A stretch of 64,000 nt of DNA from Kitasatospora sp. NBC_01287 (GCF_026340565.1 NZ_JAPEPB010000001.1:3944501-4008500), one strand, 5' to 3'; positions 25,610 through 35,072 are shown, counted from the first letter of the stretch. The notes: a model not told the origin generated them from the sequence alone. A program made the numbers and translations.

Positions 25610-27226
25610 TCAGTGGCCGCCGTAGACCGCCGCCACGTTGTCCTGCGGCGGGTGCGCCGCGCCGGCCGGTCCGGCGGCGAAGGCCCGCAGCAGGTTCTGG
25701 GTGACCCCCCTGGTCATCGCCGCCGCCTTGGCGTCCAGCGAGTGGTCGGCGCCCGAGCTGCCGTCGCCGCTGGCGTCCAGCGACTCCACCCAGCGCATGG
25801 TGCCGCTGGCGAACACCCCGGCCCCGCTGGGCGCGGCGTAGAAGGCGGTGTCGCTGAAGCTCTTGCGGCCCGCGCAGACCACCGGCGAGTGGGCCAGGAC
25901 CTCGATCGGCCGGGGCGTGTCGAAGGCGGTGTTCACCCGGTCGTACTCCACCCCCACCAGGTGCGGGAAGCTGTCGCCCTGCCGCACGCCAGTGCCCGCG
26001 AAGAGCCAGTGGCCCGGGTCGCCCACCACGTAGGGCGCGTCCACGGGGTAACCGTCGTAGATAACCCCGAGCATCGAGCTCTCCGGGTCGGCGTGCGGGT
26101 CCACCCGGAAGTCGTTGGTCGGCAGCCCGGTCTTCTGGAAGCCCGGGTCCTGCTTGTAGGAGTCCTTGTAGCAGACCACCTGGCGGTCCGGCCCGGTCGG
26201 CGAGGGCTCGTAGCGGACCCGGCGGAAGCAGCAGTTGGCGCCCAGGATCGCCAGGTTGGTCCCGGCGTCCCTGGCCGCGACCACGTGGGCGCGCTGCTCG
26301 GGCGACCAGTACTCGTCGTGCCCGAGCGAGAGCACCGCGAGCGCGCCCTTGAGCAGCCCCGGGTCCCCGGCCAGGTCGGCGCTGGTGGTGTACGCCAGCG
26401 GCAGGCCCAGCTGCTCGGCCAGCGCGATCAGCGGCGTCTCGTAGACCATGAAGAGCCCGGCGCCGGAGTACTCGTGGTACGGGCGGTCGAAGGAGACCAC
26501 CAGCGAGCGGGTCGCGTAGGCGCCGTTCGCACCGTTGTAGAGGTTGTAGCCGCCCCAGGTGTTGTACGCCTGCCAGGTGGCGGTCGCGTTCACCACCACC
26601 AGCTTGCCCGCGGTGCTCGCCGAGCGGACGGTGACGGGGACGTAGCGCTGGCCCGCGCCGCCCGCCGCGTCCAGCCGCAGCAGGTAGCTGCCCTCGGGCC
26701 AGCCGGTGGTCTCCACGGTGGTGCTCGTCGGCCAGTCGGTGCTGATCATCCGGGTGTGCGGGTCGAGCGCGGCCGCCGACCGCGGGCTGCCGGGCAGCTG
26801 GTCGGAGCGCCAGACCAGGCGCCCCCTGGCGCCGCCGTACCAGCCCATCCGGTAGGCGGATACGGTGAAGCCCGGCGCGGTGGTGGAGACGTGCAGGCCG
26901 AAGCTCTCGCCGGGCAGCACGCTCGCCCTGTCGGCCCAGCCCTCGATCGCCCGGTCCGGCCCGGCGTTGCCGATCGGCCAGTCGGGGTTGCCCGGCTTGT
27001 CGTTCTCCCGCTGCGGCGCCGCGCTGCCGGTGGCCGGGGAGGAGGCGCCCGGTGAGGCGCCGGCGGCGACCGCCACCGCCGCCGGCCGGCCGCCCGAGCC
27101 GCCGGGGCCACAGGCCGTCAGGCCGACCCCGGCCGCCGCGCCGCCGGCCAGACCGAGGAACCGCCGTCGGCCCGTCCCCGCGCGCCGCCCGTCCGACGGT
27201 TCCTCAGCTGTCCGCTGCTCGGACAT
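25610..27226 (-). CDS. secreted N,N-dimethylformamidase beta-subunit-like lipoprotein
   Basis: 538 residues. The N-terminus holds a twin-Arg motif GRRRFLGLAGG and a lipobox LTAC (about residue 38), so it is probably exported folded by Tat and lipid-anchored. A Ser/Ala/Pro linker leads to the domain found at the end of the large subunit of N,N-dimethylformamidase (YRMGWYGGARGRLVW, SLGHDEYWSPEQR, GANCCFRRVRYE). Whether these stand-alone exported versions hydrolyse amides is unknown to me. It is the last gene of a cell-wall-related minus-strand run (rodA, pbpA, GT87), 64 nt behind its neighbour. Confidence 0.82.
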   Translation of the reverse strand: MSEQRTAEEPSDGRRAGTGRRRFLGLAGGAAAGVGLTACGPGGSGGRPAAVAVAAGASPGASSPATGSAAPQRENDKPGNPDWPIGNAGPDRAIEGWADRASVLPGESFGLHVSTTAPGFTVSAYRMGWYGGARGRLVWRSDQLPGSPRSAAALDPHTRMISTDWPTSTTVETTGWPEGSYLLRLDAAGGAGQRYVPVTVRSASTAGKLVVVNATATWQAYNTWGGYNLYNGANGAYATRSLVVSFDRPYHEYSGAGLFMVYETPLIALAEQLGLPLAYTTSADLAGDPGLLKGALAVLSLGHDEYWSPEQRAHVVAARDAGTNLAILGANCCFRRVRYEPSPTGPDRQVVCYKDSYKQDPGFQKTGLPTNDFRVDPHADPESSMLGVIYDGYPVDAPYVVGDPGHWLFAGTGVRQGDSFPHLVGVEYDRVNTAFDTPRPIEVLAHSPVVCAGRKSFSDTAFYAAPSGAGVFASGTMRWVESLDASGDGSSGADHSLDAKAAAMTRGVTQNLLRAFAAGPAGAAHPPQDNVAAVYGGH

Positions 27227-27290
27227 CGGTCCTGCCTCCTGAATCTGTGCCGAGGGCGACCCTGCGCCCTCATGAACCGTCAGCGTCCGA

Positions 27291-28736
27291 CTATCGCAGG
27301 ACCGCGACGCCGTCGCTCTCCACCGTACGGACCTCGCGGGCGGGGCGCCCGGTCCAGGAGCGCGCGGCCAGCCGGGGCCAGATGGCCAGCACGGCGGGCA
27401 GCGCGAGGTAGCCGAACCGGCCGGCCGGCGCCAGCATGAAGGCCACCGTGAGCCCGGCGGCCAGCAGGTCGGCGGCGGCCACCGCCGAGGTCGGCGGGCG
27501 CAGCAGCAGCCACCCCGCGACCGCGAGCCCGGCCAGCACCATCAGCACGATCGAGACGGTGTGCCCCACCGGTCCGAGGTCGGCCAGCACCTTGCCGGGC
27601 AGCGGGCTGCCGGCCGGGGTGCGCACGGCGGCCAGCCCGAGCGGGAACTTGATCACCTGGTCCAGGAAGTCGCGGGCCCGGTTCAGCGCGAACGGCAGGA
27701 TCACCGCGGTGCCGGCCAGCAGGGCGGTCAGGGTCGCGCGGGCGGCCGGACGCCGCCCGTAGAGCCGCCAGATCAGCAGCGCCGCCACCGGAAGCGCGGG
27801 CCAGGCGGTCCATTTCAGGGTGCAGGCCAGTGCCAGCACCAGCCCCGCGTTGATCGTGCGGCCCCGGGCGGCCAGTGCCATCGCCAGGCAGCAGACGCCG
27901 ATCAGCGGCAGGTCCACCCCGCCGACGGCCAGCATCAGCGCGATCAGCGGCGAGCCGGTGAGCACCGCGAGCGGCAGCAGCGGCGAGTGCCGGCGGCCGG
28001 GGCTCAGCAGCCGCCAGCTGATGGTCAGGCAGCCCAGGAAGCTGAGGGCGAACCAGATCCGGGCGTCACCGAGCACCCGGGTGACGTCGTTGCCCGAGCC
28101 GAGCACCGCGCGCGGCAGCCCGAACAGCGCCATCGCCGGCAGGTACGGGTTGAAGTCGGTGACCCGCACCGGATGCGGCAGGTACGGCGTGCCGGTGTGC
28201 AGCAGCAGTTGGGCGGAGCGCTCCACCACCATCACCTCGGACTGGTGCTGGCCGTGCACGGCCAGCACCCCGAGCGGCAGCAGCACCGCGCCGATCAGCG
28301 CGACGACGGCCGCCACCCTGCCCGCGTAGCGACGCGGCAGGGTGAGCAGCACCAGCCCGGCCAGCAGGTAGGCGGGGGCCGCGACCTCGCCCCAGAGCCG
28401 CTGGTTGCCGAGGTCGGAGACCAGCGGGAAGGCGCCGGCCCAGCCCGCCGCGATCAGGCAGCCGAGCAGGTGGACCTCGCGCCGGCCGCCCAGCCGCATC
28501 CCCAGCGCGGCCAGCTTCTGGCCCGGCCCGCCGCCGACCGCCGGCGCGGGCGGATCGTTGGGCCGCTGCCGCGGCAGCCCCGGCAGCAGCCCGGCGGGGG
28601 CCGCGGGCTCGGGGCGGCGACCGCCCGGGCGGTCGCCGGGATGCCCCGCGGGCCGGCCGGGGTGCGCCGGTGCGGCGCGCCGAGAACCGAACCGGCCTCG
28701 GCCGCGAGCCGTGGCGGACGAACGGGTGGTCACCAT
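27291..28736 (-). CDS. GT87-type polyprenyl-phosphate-dependent membrane glycosyltransferase
   Basis: 481 residues. An N-terminal 95-residue Pro/Arg-rich cytoplasmic extension precedes about eleven transmembrane segments. TDFNPYLPAMALFGLP and LACTLKWTAWPALP resemble the GT87 (formerly DUF2029) mannosyltransferases that use polyprenyl-phospho-sugars in lipoglycan synthesis. The expected acidic catalytic residue cannot be placed with certainty. It lies downstream of rodA-pbpA with a 122-bp gap, so it may have its own promoter. Confidence 0.7.
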   Translation of the reverse strand: MVTTRSSATARGRGRFGSRRAAPAHPGRPAGHPGDRPGGRRPEPAAPAGLLPGLPRQRPNDPPAPAVGGGPGQKLAALGMRLGGRREVHLLGCLIAAGWAGAFPLVSDLGNQRLWGEVAAPAYLLAGLVLLTLPRRYAGRVAAVVALIGAVLLPLGVLAVHGQHQSEVMVVERSAQLLLHTGTPYLPHPVRVTDFNPYLPAMALFGLPRAVLGSGNDVTRVLGDARIWFALSFLGCLTISWRLLSPGRRHSPLLPLAVLTGSPLIALMLAVGGVDLPLIGVCCLAMALAARGRTINAGLVLALACTLKWTAWPALPVAALLIWRLYGRRPAARATLTALLAGTAVILPFALNRARDFLDQVIKFPLGLAAVRTPAGSPLPGKVLADLGPVGHTVSIVLMVLAGLAVAGWLLLRPPTSAVAAADLLAAGLTVAFMLAPAGRFGYLALPAVLAIWPRLAARSWTGRPAREVRTVESDGVAVLR

Positions 28737-28858
28737 GGAGGAAGATTATTTCGGCTCGGGGCCCTGTGTCGTCAGACTGCAGGGGCTATTCAGAATGCCG
28801 TCGATCGGTTAGAGGTACACCGGCGTGCCACGGGCGCGGATGCCGTGCGGGGCCCGGG

Positions 28859-30373
28859 TCACTGGCTCTTCCCCGCCAGCACCGCCTGCATGACCGACCG
28901 GGCGATCGGCGCGGCCAGCCTGCCGCCGGTCACATCGGTGGCGTCGCTGTCCGCGATCACCACCGCGACCGCCACCGGCGGCACCGCCGCGGAGCCGGCC
29001 GGCTTGGCCCAGGAGATGAACCAGGCGTACGGCGTGCCGCTGTTGTCCACCCCGTGCTGGGCGGTGCCGGTCTTGCCGCCGACCACGGCGCCGGGCAGCT
29101 GCGCGCTGGTGCCGGTGCCGTTCTGCACCACGTCGGTCATCAGCTGCTGCACCTGGCCGGCCACCGAGGGGCTCATCGCCTGCTGGTAGACCTTGGGCCG
29201 CATCAGCTGGACCGTGCTGCCGTCGGACTTCGTCAGCTTGTCCACAAGCTGGGGATACATCACCGTGCCGTTGTCGGCCACGCCCGCCGCGACCATCGCC
29301 ATCACCAGCGGGGTGGCGGCGGTGTCGAACTGGCCGATCGAGGAGAGCGCGAGCTGCGACTGGTCCATCCGGGTGTCGAAGTTGCTGCGCGCCGCACGTA
29401 CCGGGATGTCCAGCTTCGGGTCGTTGAAGCCGAAGTCCTGCGCCATCGCCACCATCTTGTCCAGGCCGGTCTGCACGCCCAGGTAGCCCAGCACGTTGTT
29501 GCAGGAGAGCGTCATCGCGGTGTCCAGGTCCAGGTTCGGCTGGTTGCACGCGCTGGTGTCGTTGACCAGTGGCGTGGTGGTGCCGGGCAGCACGTACGGG
29601 TACGGCGCGCCGGTCGGCGCGTTGATGTCGGTGACCGTGCCGCCGGCCAGCGCGGCCGCGGCGGTGACCACCTTGAAGGTCGAGCCGGGCGGGTAGGTCT
29701 GGCGCAGCGCCCGGTTGAGCATCGGCTGGTCGGAGTCGGCCTGCAGCTCGGTCCAGGCGTGCTGGTCCGCGGTGCTCGTGCCGGCGAAGCTGCCCGGGTC
29801 GTAGGACGGGGTGCTGGCCAGCGCCAGGATCCGCCCGGTGCTCGGCTCGATCGCCGCCACCGCGCCCTTCTGGTTGCCGAGCCCCTGCACCGCGGCCTGC
29901 TGGGCGGCCTTGTCGATGGTGGTGTGGACATCGCCGCCGGGGTGCTGCTTGCGGCTGATCTCGTCCCAGAGGGCCCAGCCCGCCAGCCGGTTGTCGGTGC
30001 CGGAGAGGATGCCGTCCTCGACCCCCTCCAGCTGGGTGTTGCCGTACGTCTGCGAGGAGAAGCCGGTGACGGCGGCGTAGAGCGGGCCGTCCGGGTAGGT
30101 CCGCTTGTAGGCGTACCGGCCCCCGGTGGCGGCCGAGCCGGTCACCGGGTCGCCGCCGACCAGGATGTCGCCGCGCGGCTGGGCGTAGCGCTGGATCGTC
30201 TTGCGCTGGTTGGCCGGGTTGTTGTCGTAGCCCTTGGCCTGGAAGACCTGGATGCGGGTCGCCTGGGCGGCCAGCAGCAGGATCAGCACCAGGCAGAACA
30301 GGCCGGCCCGGCGCCCGGTGGTGGACATCCCGGGCAGCCCCGGCGGGCCGTTCCCCTTGGACCTGCGGGTCAT
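28859..30373 (-). CDS. pbpA: penicillin-binding protein 2 (class B transpeptidase)
   Basis: 504 residues. Short cytoplasmic N-terminus, one transmembrane helix (AGLFCLVLILLLAAQATRI), a dimerisation domain with RGDILVGG, then the transpeptidase motifs Ser231 in GSTFKVV, SCN in LSCNNVLGYL and KTG in GGKTGTAQHG. It cross-links peptidoglycan made by its SEDS partner. Its start overlaps the rodA stop by one base (TGATG). In most actinobacteria rodA-pbpA sit in the pknA-pknB cluster near the origin; this copy has no kinase or PP2C gene, so it is probably a paralogous pair. Confidence 0.92.
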   Translation of the reverse strand: MTRRSKGNGPPGLPGMSTTGRRAGLFCLVLILLLAAQATRIQVFQAKGYDNNPANQRKTIQRYAQPRGDILVGGDPVTGSAATGGRYAYKRTYPDGPLYAAVTGFSSQTYGNTQLEGVEDGILSGTDNRLAGWALWDEISRKQHPGGDVHTTIDKAAQQAAVQGLGNQKGAVAAIEPSTGRILALASTPSYDPGSFAGTSTADQHAWTELQADSDQPMLNRALRQTYPPGSTFKVVTAAAALAGGTVTDINAPTGAPYPYVLPGTTTPLVNDTSACNQPNLDLDTAMTLSCNNVLGYLGVQTGLDKMVAMAQDFGFNDPKLDIPVRAARSNFDTRMDQSQLALSSIGQFDTAATPLVMAMVAAGVADNGTVMYPQLVDKLTKSDGSTVQLMRPKVYQQAMSPSVAGQVQQLMTDVVQNGTGTSAQLPGAVVGGKTGTAQHGVDNSGTPYAWFISWAKPAGSAAVPPVAVAVVIADSDATDVTGGRLAAPIARSVMQAVLAGKSQ

Positions 30374-31722
30374 CACGCCTCCCCCTCCGGCAGCGGCCTG
30401 CGGGCCAGGTCGCTCAGGCGCACCAGCAGCGCCACGATGATCCAGTTGGTCACCACCGAGGAGCCGCCCTGGGCGATGAACGGCAGCGTGGCCCCGGTCA
30501 GCGGGATCAGGTCGAGCACGCCGCCCGCCACCACGAAGACCTGCAGGCCCACGATGGTGGCCAGGCCGATCGCGAGCAGCCGCCCGAACGGGTCGCGCAG
30601 CGCGATCCCGGCCCGGTAGCCGCGCGAGACCAGCAGCAGGTAGAGCAGCAGCAGCGCCACCATGCCGACCAGTCCGAGCTCCTCGCCGATGGTGGCCAGG
30701 ATGAAGTCGGACTTGGCGGCGAAGCCGATCAGGATCGAGTGGCCCAGGCCCAGGCCGGTGCCGAGCACCCCGCCCCAGGCGAAGGCGAAGAGCGACTGCG
30801 CGATCTGGTTGGCGCCCTGGCCCGCCTCGACCGAGGCCAGCGGGTGCAGCCACTGGTCGACCCGGGCGTGCACGTGCGGCGACAGCCAGCCGACCAGCAC
30901 CACGCCGGCGGCGGCCAGCACCAGGCCGATCACGATCCAGCTGGTCCTGGCGGTGGCCACGTAGAGCATCACCACGAAGATCCCGAAGTACAGCAGCGAC
31001 ATCCCGAGGTCGGTCTCCAGCACCAGCACCCCGATGAACGCCGCCCAGACCAGCAGCACCGGGCCGAGCACCCGGCCCGGCGGCAGCGTGAAGCGCCAGA
31101 TCCGGCGCCCGGTCAGCGCGAGCGCGTCGCGGTGCGCGGCCAGGTAGGCGGCGAAGAAGATCACCAGCAGGATCTTGGCGAACTCGCCCGGCTGGATGGA
31201 GAACGGGCCGACGGTGATCCAGATCCGCGAGCCGTACACCGCGGGGAAGAAGATCGGCGCCACCAGCAGCACCAGCGCCACCAGGGCCCCGCTGTAGGCG
31301 TAGCGCCGCAGCACCCGGTGGTCGCGCAGCAGCACGATCACGGCCACGCAGAGCCCCACCCCGAGGGCGGACCAGAGCAGTTGGGTCGGCGCCGCGTGGC
31401 TGCCCGGAGTGGCCCGGTCCAGCCGGTAGATGACGACCAGTCCGATGCCGTTGAGCAGCACCGCGATCGGCAGCAGCAGCGGGTCGGCGTACCTGGCCCG
31501 CCAGCGGATCACGCCGTGCGCCACGAGCGCGAGGCCGCCGAGCGCCGCGCCGTACTCGGCCGCGTCCGGCGGGACCCTGTCGTCGATGTTGATGCCGACC
31601 TCGACGTAGCCGAACACCGCGATCGCCACCGCGCAGAGCAGCAGGGCGAGTTCGATGTTGCGACCGGTCCTGGGCCGGTAGGCGGGCTCACCGCGGGCGG
31701 CGACGGCGGCGGGTGTGGCCAT
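30373..31722 (-). CDS. SEDS glycosyltransferase, RodA/FtsW family
   Basis: 449 residues with ten predicted transmembrane helices. Family blocks: GSRIWITVGPFSIQPGEFAK before helix 4-5 with the functional Glu, the catalytic region LETDLGMSLLYFGIFVVML, and the C-terminal LPFIAQGGSSVVTNWI. SEDS proteins polymerise lipid II into glycan strands and need a class B PBP partner, supplied by the next gene, to which it is translationally coupled. RodA versus FtsW cannot be decided by motif; the PBP2-like partner favours an elongation or sporulation paralogue. Confidence 0.92.
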   Translation of the reverse strand: MATPAAVAARGEPAYRPRTGRNIELALLLCAVAIAVFGYVEVGINIDDRVPPDAAEYGAALGGLALVAHGVIRWRARYADPLLLPIAVLLNGIGLVVIYRLDRATPGSHAAPTQLLWSALGVGLCVAVIVLLRDHRVLRRYAYSGALVALVLLVAPIFFPAVYGSRIWITVGPFSIQPGEFAKILLVIFFAAYLAAHRDALALTGRRIWRFTLPPGRVLGPVLLVWAAFIGVLVLETDLGMSLLYFGIFVVMLYVATARTSWIVIGLVLAAAGVVLVGWLSPHVHARVDQWLHPLASVEAGQGANQIAQSLFAFAWGGVLGTGLGLGHSILIGFAAKSDFILATIGEELGLVGMVALLLLYLLLVSRGYRAGIALRDPFGRLLAIGLATIVGLQVFVVAGGVLDLIPLTGATLPFIAQGGSSVVTNWIIVALLVRLSDLARRPLPEGEA

Positions 31723-31890
31723 GGGCGGACCGCGGCTCCCCTCGGGCGCGCAGGGCTATCACCGGAGACTGCTCCTCGTGTCCTCGTGTTCACCCGGCCG
31801 CGGCGCTGGGCGGGGGGCCTCGCGCCGCGGCCGTGGCGGGACCGGACCGGGTCAGGCGGCCAGGTCAGACGGCCAGGTCAGGCGACCGGA

Positions 31891-32394
31891 TCAGGCGACC
31901 GGGGCGGCCTGGGCGGCCTTGACCGTCTCGCGCAGGTGCTCCTCGGCCTCGGTGGAGAGCGAGGTCTGGATGATCTCGCCGCCGAACCCGGCCAGCGCCG
32001 GGACCACCTTGTCGGCGGTGGCCTTGCGCACCAGCAGGAAGACGGCCGCGCTGCCCGGCTGCAGGTGCTGGCCGAGCTGGCGCATGAAGTTGTCGTCCAC
32101 CCCGACGTCGACGGTGGAGCCCACCGCCGCACCGGTCGCGCCGCCGACCGCAGCGCCGATCAGCGGCATGAAGAAGAGCAGGCCGATCACCCCGCCCCAG
32201 AGCGCGCCGGAGGCGGCCGCCATCCCGGTGGGGCTGCCGGCCTGGTGGAGCTTGATCCTGCCGTCGTCGCGGCGCTCGACCACGACGATGTCCTCCAGCT
32301 CGATCAGCTGCTGCTTCTGCAGGCTGAGAGCCTCGTTGCGGACCTGCTGGGCCGTGGCGAGGTCCGGGTAGGCGATGGCGAACAGGTTGCTCAC
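31891..32394 (-). CDS. DUF1269-type membrane-associated protein
   Basis: 167 residues beginning MSNLFAIAYPDLATAQQVRN, which matches the DUF1269 family. A Gly-rich hydrophobic hairpin (ALWGGVIGLLFFMPLIGAAV, then GGATGAAVG) forms one or two membrane segments; flanking parts are soluble and charged, ending in an Ala-rich acidic helix. Proteins of this type are associated with membrane stress in actinobacteria, but the role is unknown. It stands alone ahead of rodA with a separate orientation-compatible spacer of 168 bp that contains short GTCAGGCGACC-like repeats. Confidence 0.75.
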   Translation of the reverse strand: MSNLFAIAYPDLATAQQVRNEALSLQKQQLIELEDIVVVERRDDGRIKLHQAGSPTGMAAASGALWGGVIGLLFFMPLIGAAVGGATGAAVGSTVDVGVDDNFMRQLGQHLQPGSAAVFLLVRKATADKVVPALAGFGGEIIQTSLSTEAEEHLRETVKAAQAAPVA

Positions 32395-32578
32395 GTGCGG
32401 GGTCCTTCCGACTCGACGGGCATGCTGCCGTCACGGTAGGACGATTAGCCATACTTATCGAGCTTCTGCAGCGGTGTGTCCGGTTTTGGCGGCGCCGTGC
32501 TCCGTCGTGCCCGCGCGTGCCCGTACTCCGTCGTGCCCGCAACGTGCCCGTGCCGCGTCGGACAGCCCGCGCCGGCCG

Positions 32579-33127
32579 TCAGGTGCAGACGGAGTTCGGC
32601 CAGCGGTCGGCGAGCAGGCCGGAGAGCATCGCGTGCAGCAGCTCGCGGCCGCCCTCCGGCAGGCCGGCGAAGAAGGCCTCCTCGGCCCGCTCGGCGATCT
32701 GCTGGGCATCGGTCAGGTTCTGCCGGCCGGCCTCGGTCAGGCCCAGGATGTAGCGGCGCCGGTCGGCGGGGTTGCGCCGCCGATCCACCAGACCGGCCCG
32801 CTCCAGCTCGTCGATCAGCGCGACCACGGTGGTGGGGTCGAGGTTGATCACCTGACTGAGGTCCTGCTGGGAGAGTTCGGCCCCACCGGCCAGCGCGGCC
32901 AGCACCAGGAAGTCGCGGAGACGGTAGCCGGCCGCCTGGAGCGCCTGGTCGGCCTCCTCGGCGATCAGCAGCCCGGCCTTGTGCAGCAGGACCCCGGTGT
33001 GGTCGGCGAGCGGGAAGTCACGGCGCAGGGTGGTGGCGCCGGTGGCCGCGTCGGAGGAATCGGCGGCGGGGGCGTTGACAGCAGCGGGGGTGTTCGCGGC
33101 AGCGCTCGCGGTGGTGGTGCGGGCCAT
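32579..33127 (-). CDS. MarR-family transcriptional regulator
   Basis: 182 residues: a 40-residue Ala/Thr-rich disordered N-terminus, then a complete MarR winged helix (QDLSQVINLDPTTVVALIDELE as recognition region, RRRNPADRRRYILGLTEAG as wing with the family Asp-x-Arg). It is followed on the same strand by nothing related, but its upstream neighbour is an MFS drug pump on the same strand (118 bp away), the usual regulator/pump pairing. A perfect palindrome sits in its own promoter region, consistent with autoregulation. Confidence 0.88.
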   Translation of the reverse strand: MARTTTASAAANTPAAVNAPAADSSDAATGATTLRRDFPLADHTGVLLHKAGLLIAEEADQALQAAGYRLRDFLVLAALAGGAELSQQDLSQVINLDPTTVVALIDELERAGLVDRRRNPADRRRYILGLTEAGRQNLTDAQQIAERAEEAFFAGLPEGGRELLHAMLSGLLADRWPNSVCT

Positions 33128-33149
33128 CGGGGATCTCCCAATCCATCGG

Positions 33150-33163
33150 GAGTCTTTGGACTC
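33150..33163. promoter_or_regulatory. palindromic operator candidate for the MarR regulator
   Basis: Perfect inverted repeat GAGTC-TTTG-GACTC, 22 nt upstream of the MarR start codon. On the minus strand it lies between TTGAAG (33169-33164) and TGGATT (33146-33141), a possible promoter with 17-bp spacing, so a bound dimer would block it. The palindrome is certain, the binding is inferred. Confidence 0.5.
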
Positions 33164-33245
33164 TTCAACTTTTCAGGAATCTATCATCGGCCGGGTGGAC
33201 CCTCAATGATGCCGAGGATCCACCGGGCCACCCGTGCGGGCCCGC

Positions 33246-34835
33246 TCAGTGGCCCAGTTCGGCACCGGCGAGCGCGCTCTCGTGCAGGTCGCGGGTCCGT
33301 ATGAAGAGGAACCCGGCCAGCGCCCCGGCCGCCGCCACCGCCCCGCAGCCCACCAGTACCTCGGTGAGCCCGTGCACGAATGCCTCCCGCGCCGCGGCCT
33401 CGACCGCGGTCCGCAGCGGCGGCGGCACCGAGCCGGCCAGCTCCCTGCCCGCCCCGGCGGCCACCGCCTGCCCGCCCGCCACGGCCCCGGGCCCGAGCGC
33501 GGCACCGGCGGCGGAGTGCGCGAAGGCGTCGGTCACCCGGTGCTGGAAGAGTGCTCCGAAACCGGCGATCCCGATCGCGATCCCGACCTGCTGGAAGGTC
33601 TCGCCGATCCCGGCCGCCATCCCCGCCTTGGCCGGCTCGGCCACCCCGATCGCCAGCGCGGACCTGGGCGGGTTGAACATGCCCATCCCCAGGCCGGTGA
33701 GCAGCATGGCCGGCAGCAGCGCGGTCCAGCCGCTGCCCGGTTCGACCAGGGTGACCAGGAAGAGTCCGGCCGACATCAGGGTGATCGCGGTGCCCACCAG
33801 CAACCGCGGCGAGACCGTGGCGGTCAGACCGCCGGTCACGGCAGCCGCGACGAAGAGCATCAGGGTCAGCGGCAGGAAGCGCAGCCCGGTGGCGAGCGGC
33901 GAGTAGCCCAGCACGTTCTGCATGTAGGAGACCTCCAGGAAGATCGCCGACATGCCGGCCGCGTTGCCGAGCAGGGTGGCCACCGAGATCCCGTTGAAGG
34001 TGCGGTTGCGGAACAGCCCCAGGTCGAGCATGGCCGCAGCGCCGAGCCGGCGCTCGATCAGCGTGAAGAGGACCAGCAGCAGCACCGCGCCCGCGAACAT
34101 GGCCAGCACCGCCGCACTGGTCCAGCCCAGCGCCTCGCCGCGCAGGAAGCCCAGCACCAGCAGGCCGAGCGCTGCCGAGAAGACCAGCAGGCCGCCCCAG
34201 TCCACCCGGTGCGCGGCCGGATCCCGCGACTCGCTGATCCGCAGCGTGCCGAGCACCATCGCGACCAGGCCGATCGGGACGTTCACCAGGAAGATCCAGC
34301 GCCAGCCGATCCCGTCGGTGAGCGCGCCGCCGATCAGCGGGCCGAAGGCGATCGCCAGGCCGGAGACCCCGCCGAAGACGCCGAACGCGAGCGCCCGGTC
34401 CTTGCCGCGGAACTCCTGACCGATCAGCGCCGGGCCGACCGCGAAGAGCACCGCGGCCCCGACTCCCTGGACGCCGCGGGCCAGGTTGAGCGACAGGATG
34501 CCCGGGGCCGCGCCGCAGGCCAGCGAGGCCGCGGTGAAGATCACGAAGCCGATCCCGTAGACGCGCTTGCGGCCCAGCCGGTCGGCCAGCGAGCCGCCGG
34601 TGAGCAGGAAGGCGGCCAGCGTCAGGGCGTAGGCGTCGAGCACCCACTGCAGGTCGGCGAAGTCGGCGTGCAGCGCGGTGCGCAGGTCCGGCAGCGCCAC
34701 GTTCACCACGGTCAGGTCGAGCATCAGCATGAAGGTGGCGATCGAGACGATGCCGAGCGTCCACCAGCGCCCCGCGGACTTGGCGGCGGGCGGCGCGGTG
34801 GCGCCCGCCTCGGCAACGGTCGGTGTGATGGACAT
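33246..34835 (-). CDS. MFS multidrug exporter (DHA2, 14-helix)
   Basis: 529 residues with 14 predicted transmembrane helices. DHA2 family motifs: MLMLDLTVVNVALPDLRTAL in helix 1 (motif D1), DAYALTLAAFLLTGGSLADRLGRKR (motif A), the Arg of RGVQGVGAAVLF (motif B) and GPLIGGALTDGIGWRWIF (motif C, drug antiporters). It exports hydrophobic drugs using the proton gradient. The MarR gene follows it on the same strand 118 bp downstream, so it may be controlled by that regulator through the repeats in its own leader. Confidence 0.92.
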   Translation of the reverse strand: MSITPTVAEAGATAPPAAKSAGRWWTLGIVSIATFMLMLDLTVVNVALPDLRTALHADFADLQWVLDAYALTLAAFLLTGGSLADRLGRKRVYGIGFVIFTAASLACGAAPGILSLNLARGVQGVGAAVLFAVGPALIGQEFRGKDRALAFGVFGGVSGLAIAFGPLIGGALTDGIGWRWIFLVNVPIGLVAMVLGTLRISESRDPAAHRVDWGGLLVFSAALGLLVLGFLRGEALGWTSAAVLAMFAGAVLLLVLFTLIERRLGAAAMLDLGLFRNRTFNGISVATLLGNAAGMSAIFLEVSYMQNVLGYSPLATGLRFLPLTLMLFVAAAVTGGLTATVSPRLLVGTAITLMSAGLFLVTLVEPGSGWTALLPAMLLTGLGMGMFNPPRSALAIGVAEPAKAGMAAGIGETFQQVGIAIGIAGFGALFQHRVTDAFAHSAAGAALGPGAVAGGQAVAAGAGRELAGSVPPPLRTAVEAAAREAFVHGLTEVLVGCGAVAAAGALAGFLFIRTRDLHESALAGAELGH

Positions 34836-34847
34836 CGGAACCCCCAG

Positions 34848-34915
34848 TAGTCGAATCTCAGATAGTCGAAATCTCGATGATTAGCGAAGCTAGTGATCTG
34901 GATCCGGACTGTCAA
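34848..34915 (-). promoter_or_regulatory. MFS pump promoter with downstream direct repeats
   Basis: On the minus strand TTGACA (34915-34910), 17 bp, TAGCTT (34892-34887) form a near-consensus promoter. Between it and the start codon lie two copies of GAGATT(T)CGACTA (34875-34863 and 34859-34848), 15-16 bp apart and so about one and a half helical turns. Such repeats downstream of +1 fit a repressor site, possibly for the MarR protein next door, although its own promoter carries a different palindrome. Confidence 0.65.
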
Positions 34916-35002
34916 TCCCCGTATGATCCTGTTCTCGACCATCGACAACCGAGGCGATTGCGGGCGGTCAGGACAGGCCGCTCACCGGCGCCGGGCACGC
35001 GA

Positions 35003-35033
35003 AAGGGTCGCCGAACGATGTTCGGCGACCCTT
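35003..35033. terminator. strong hairpin terminator after the ABC permease
   Basis: Perfect 14-bp inverted repeat AAGGGTCGCCGAAC / GTTCGGCGACCCTT with a 3-nt loop, 40 nt past the permease stop. Confidence 0.85.
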
Positions 35034-35072
35034 CCCTCGGTGCCCGCGGAGGCGGCGGGCTACGCGGCGGGG

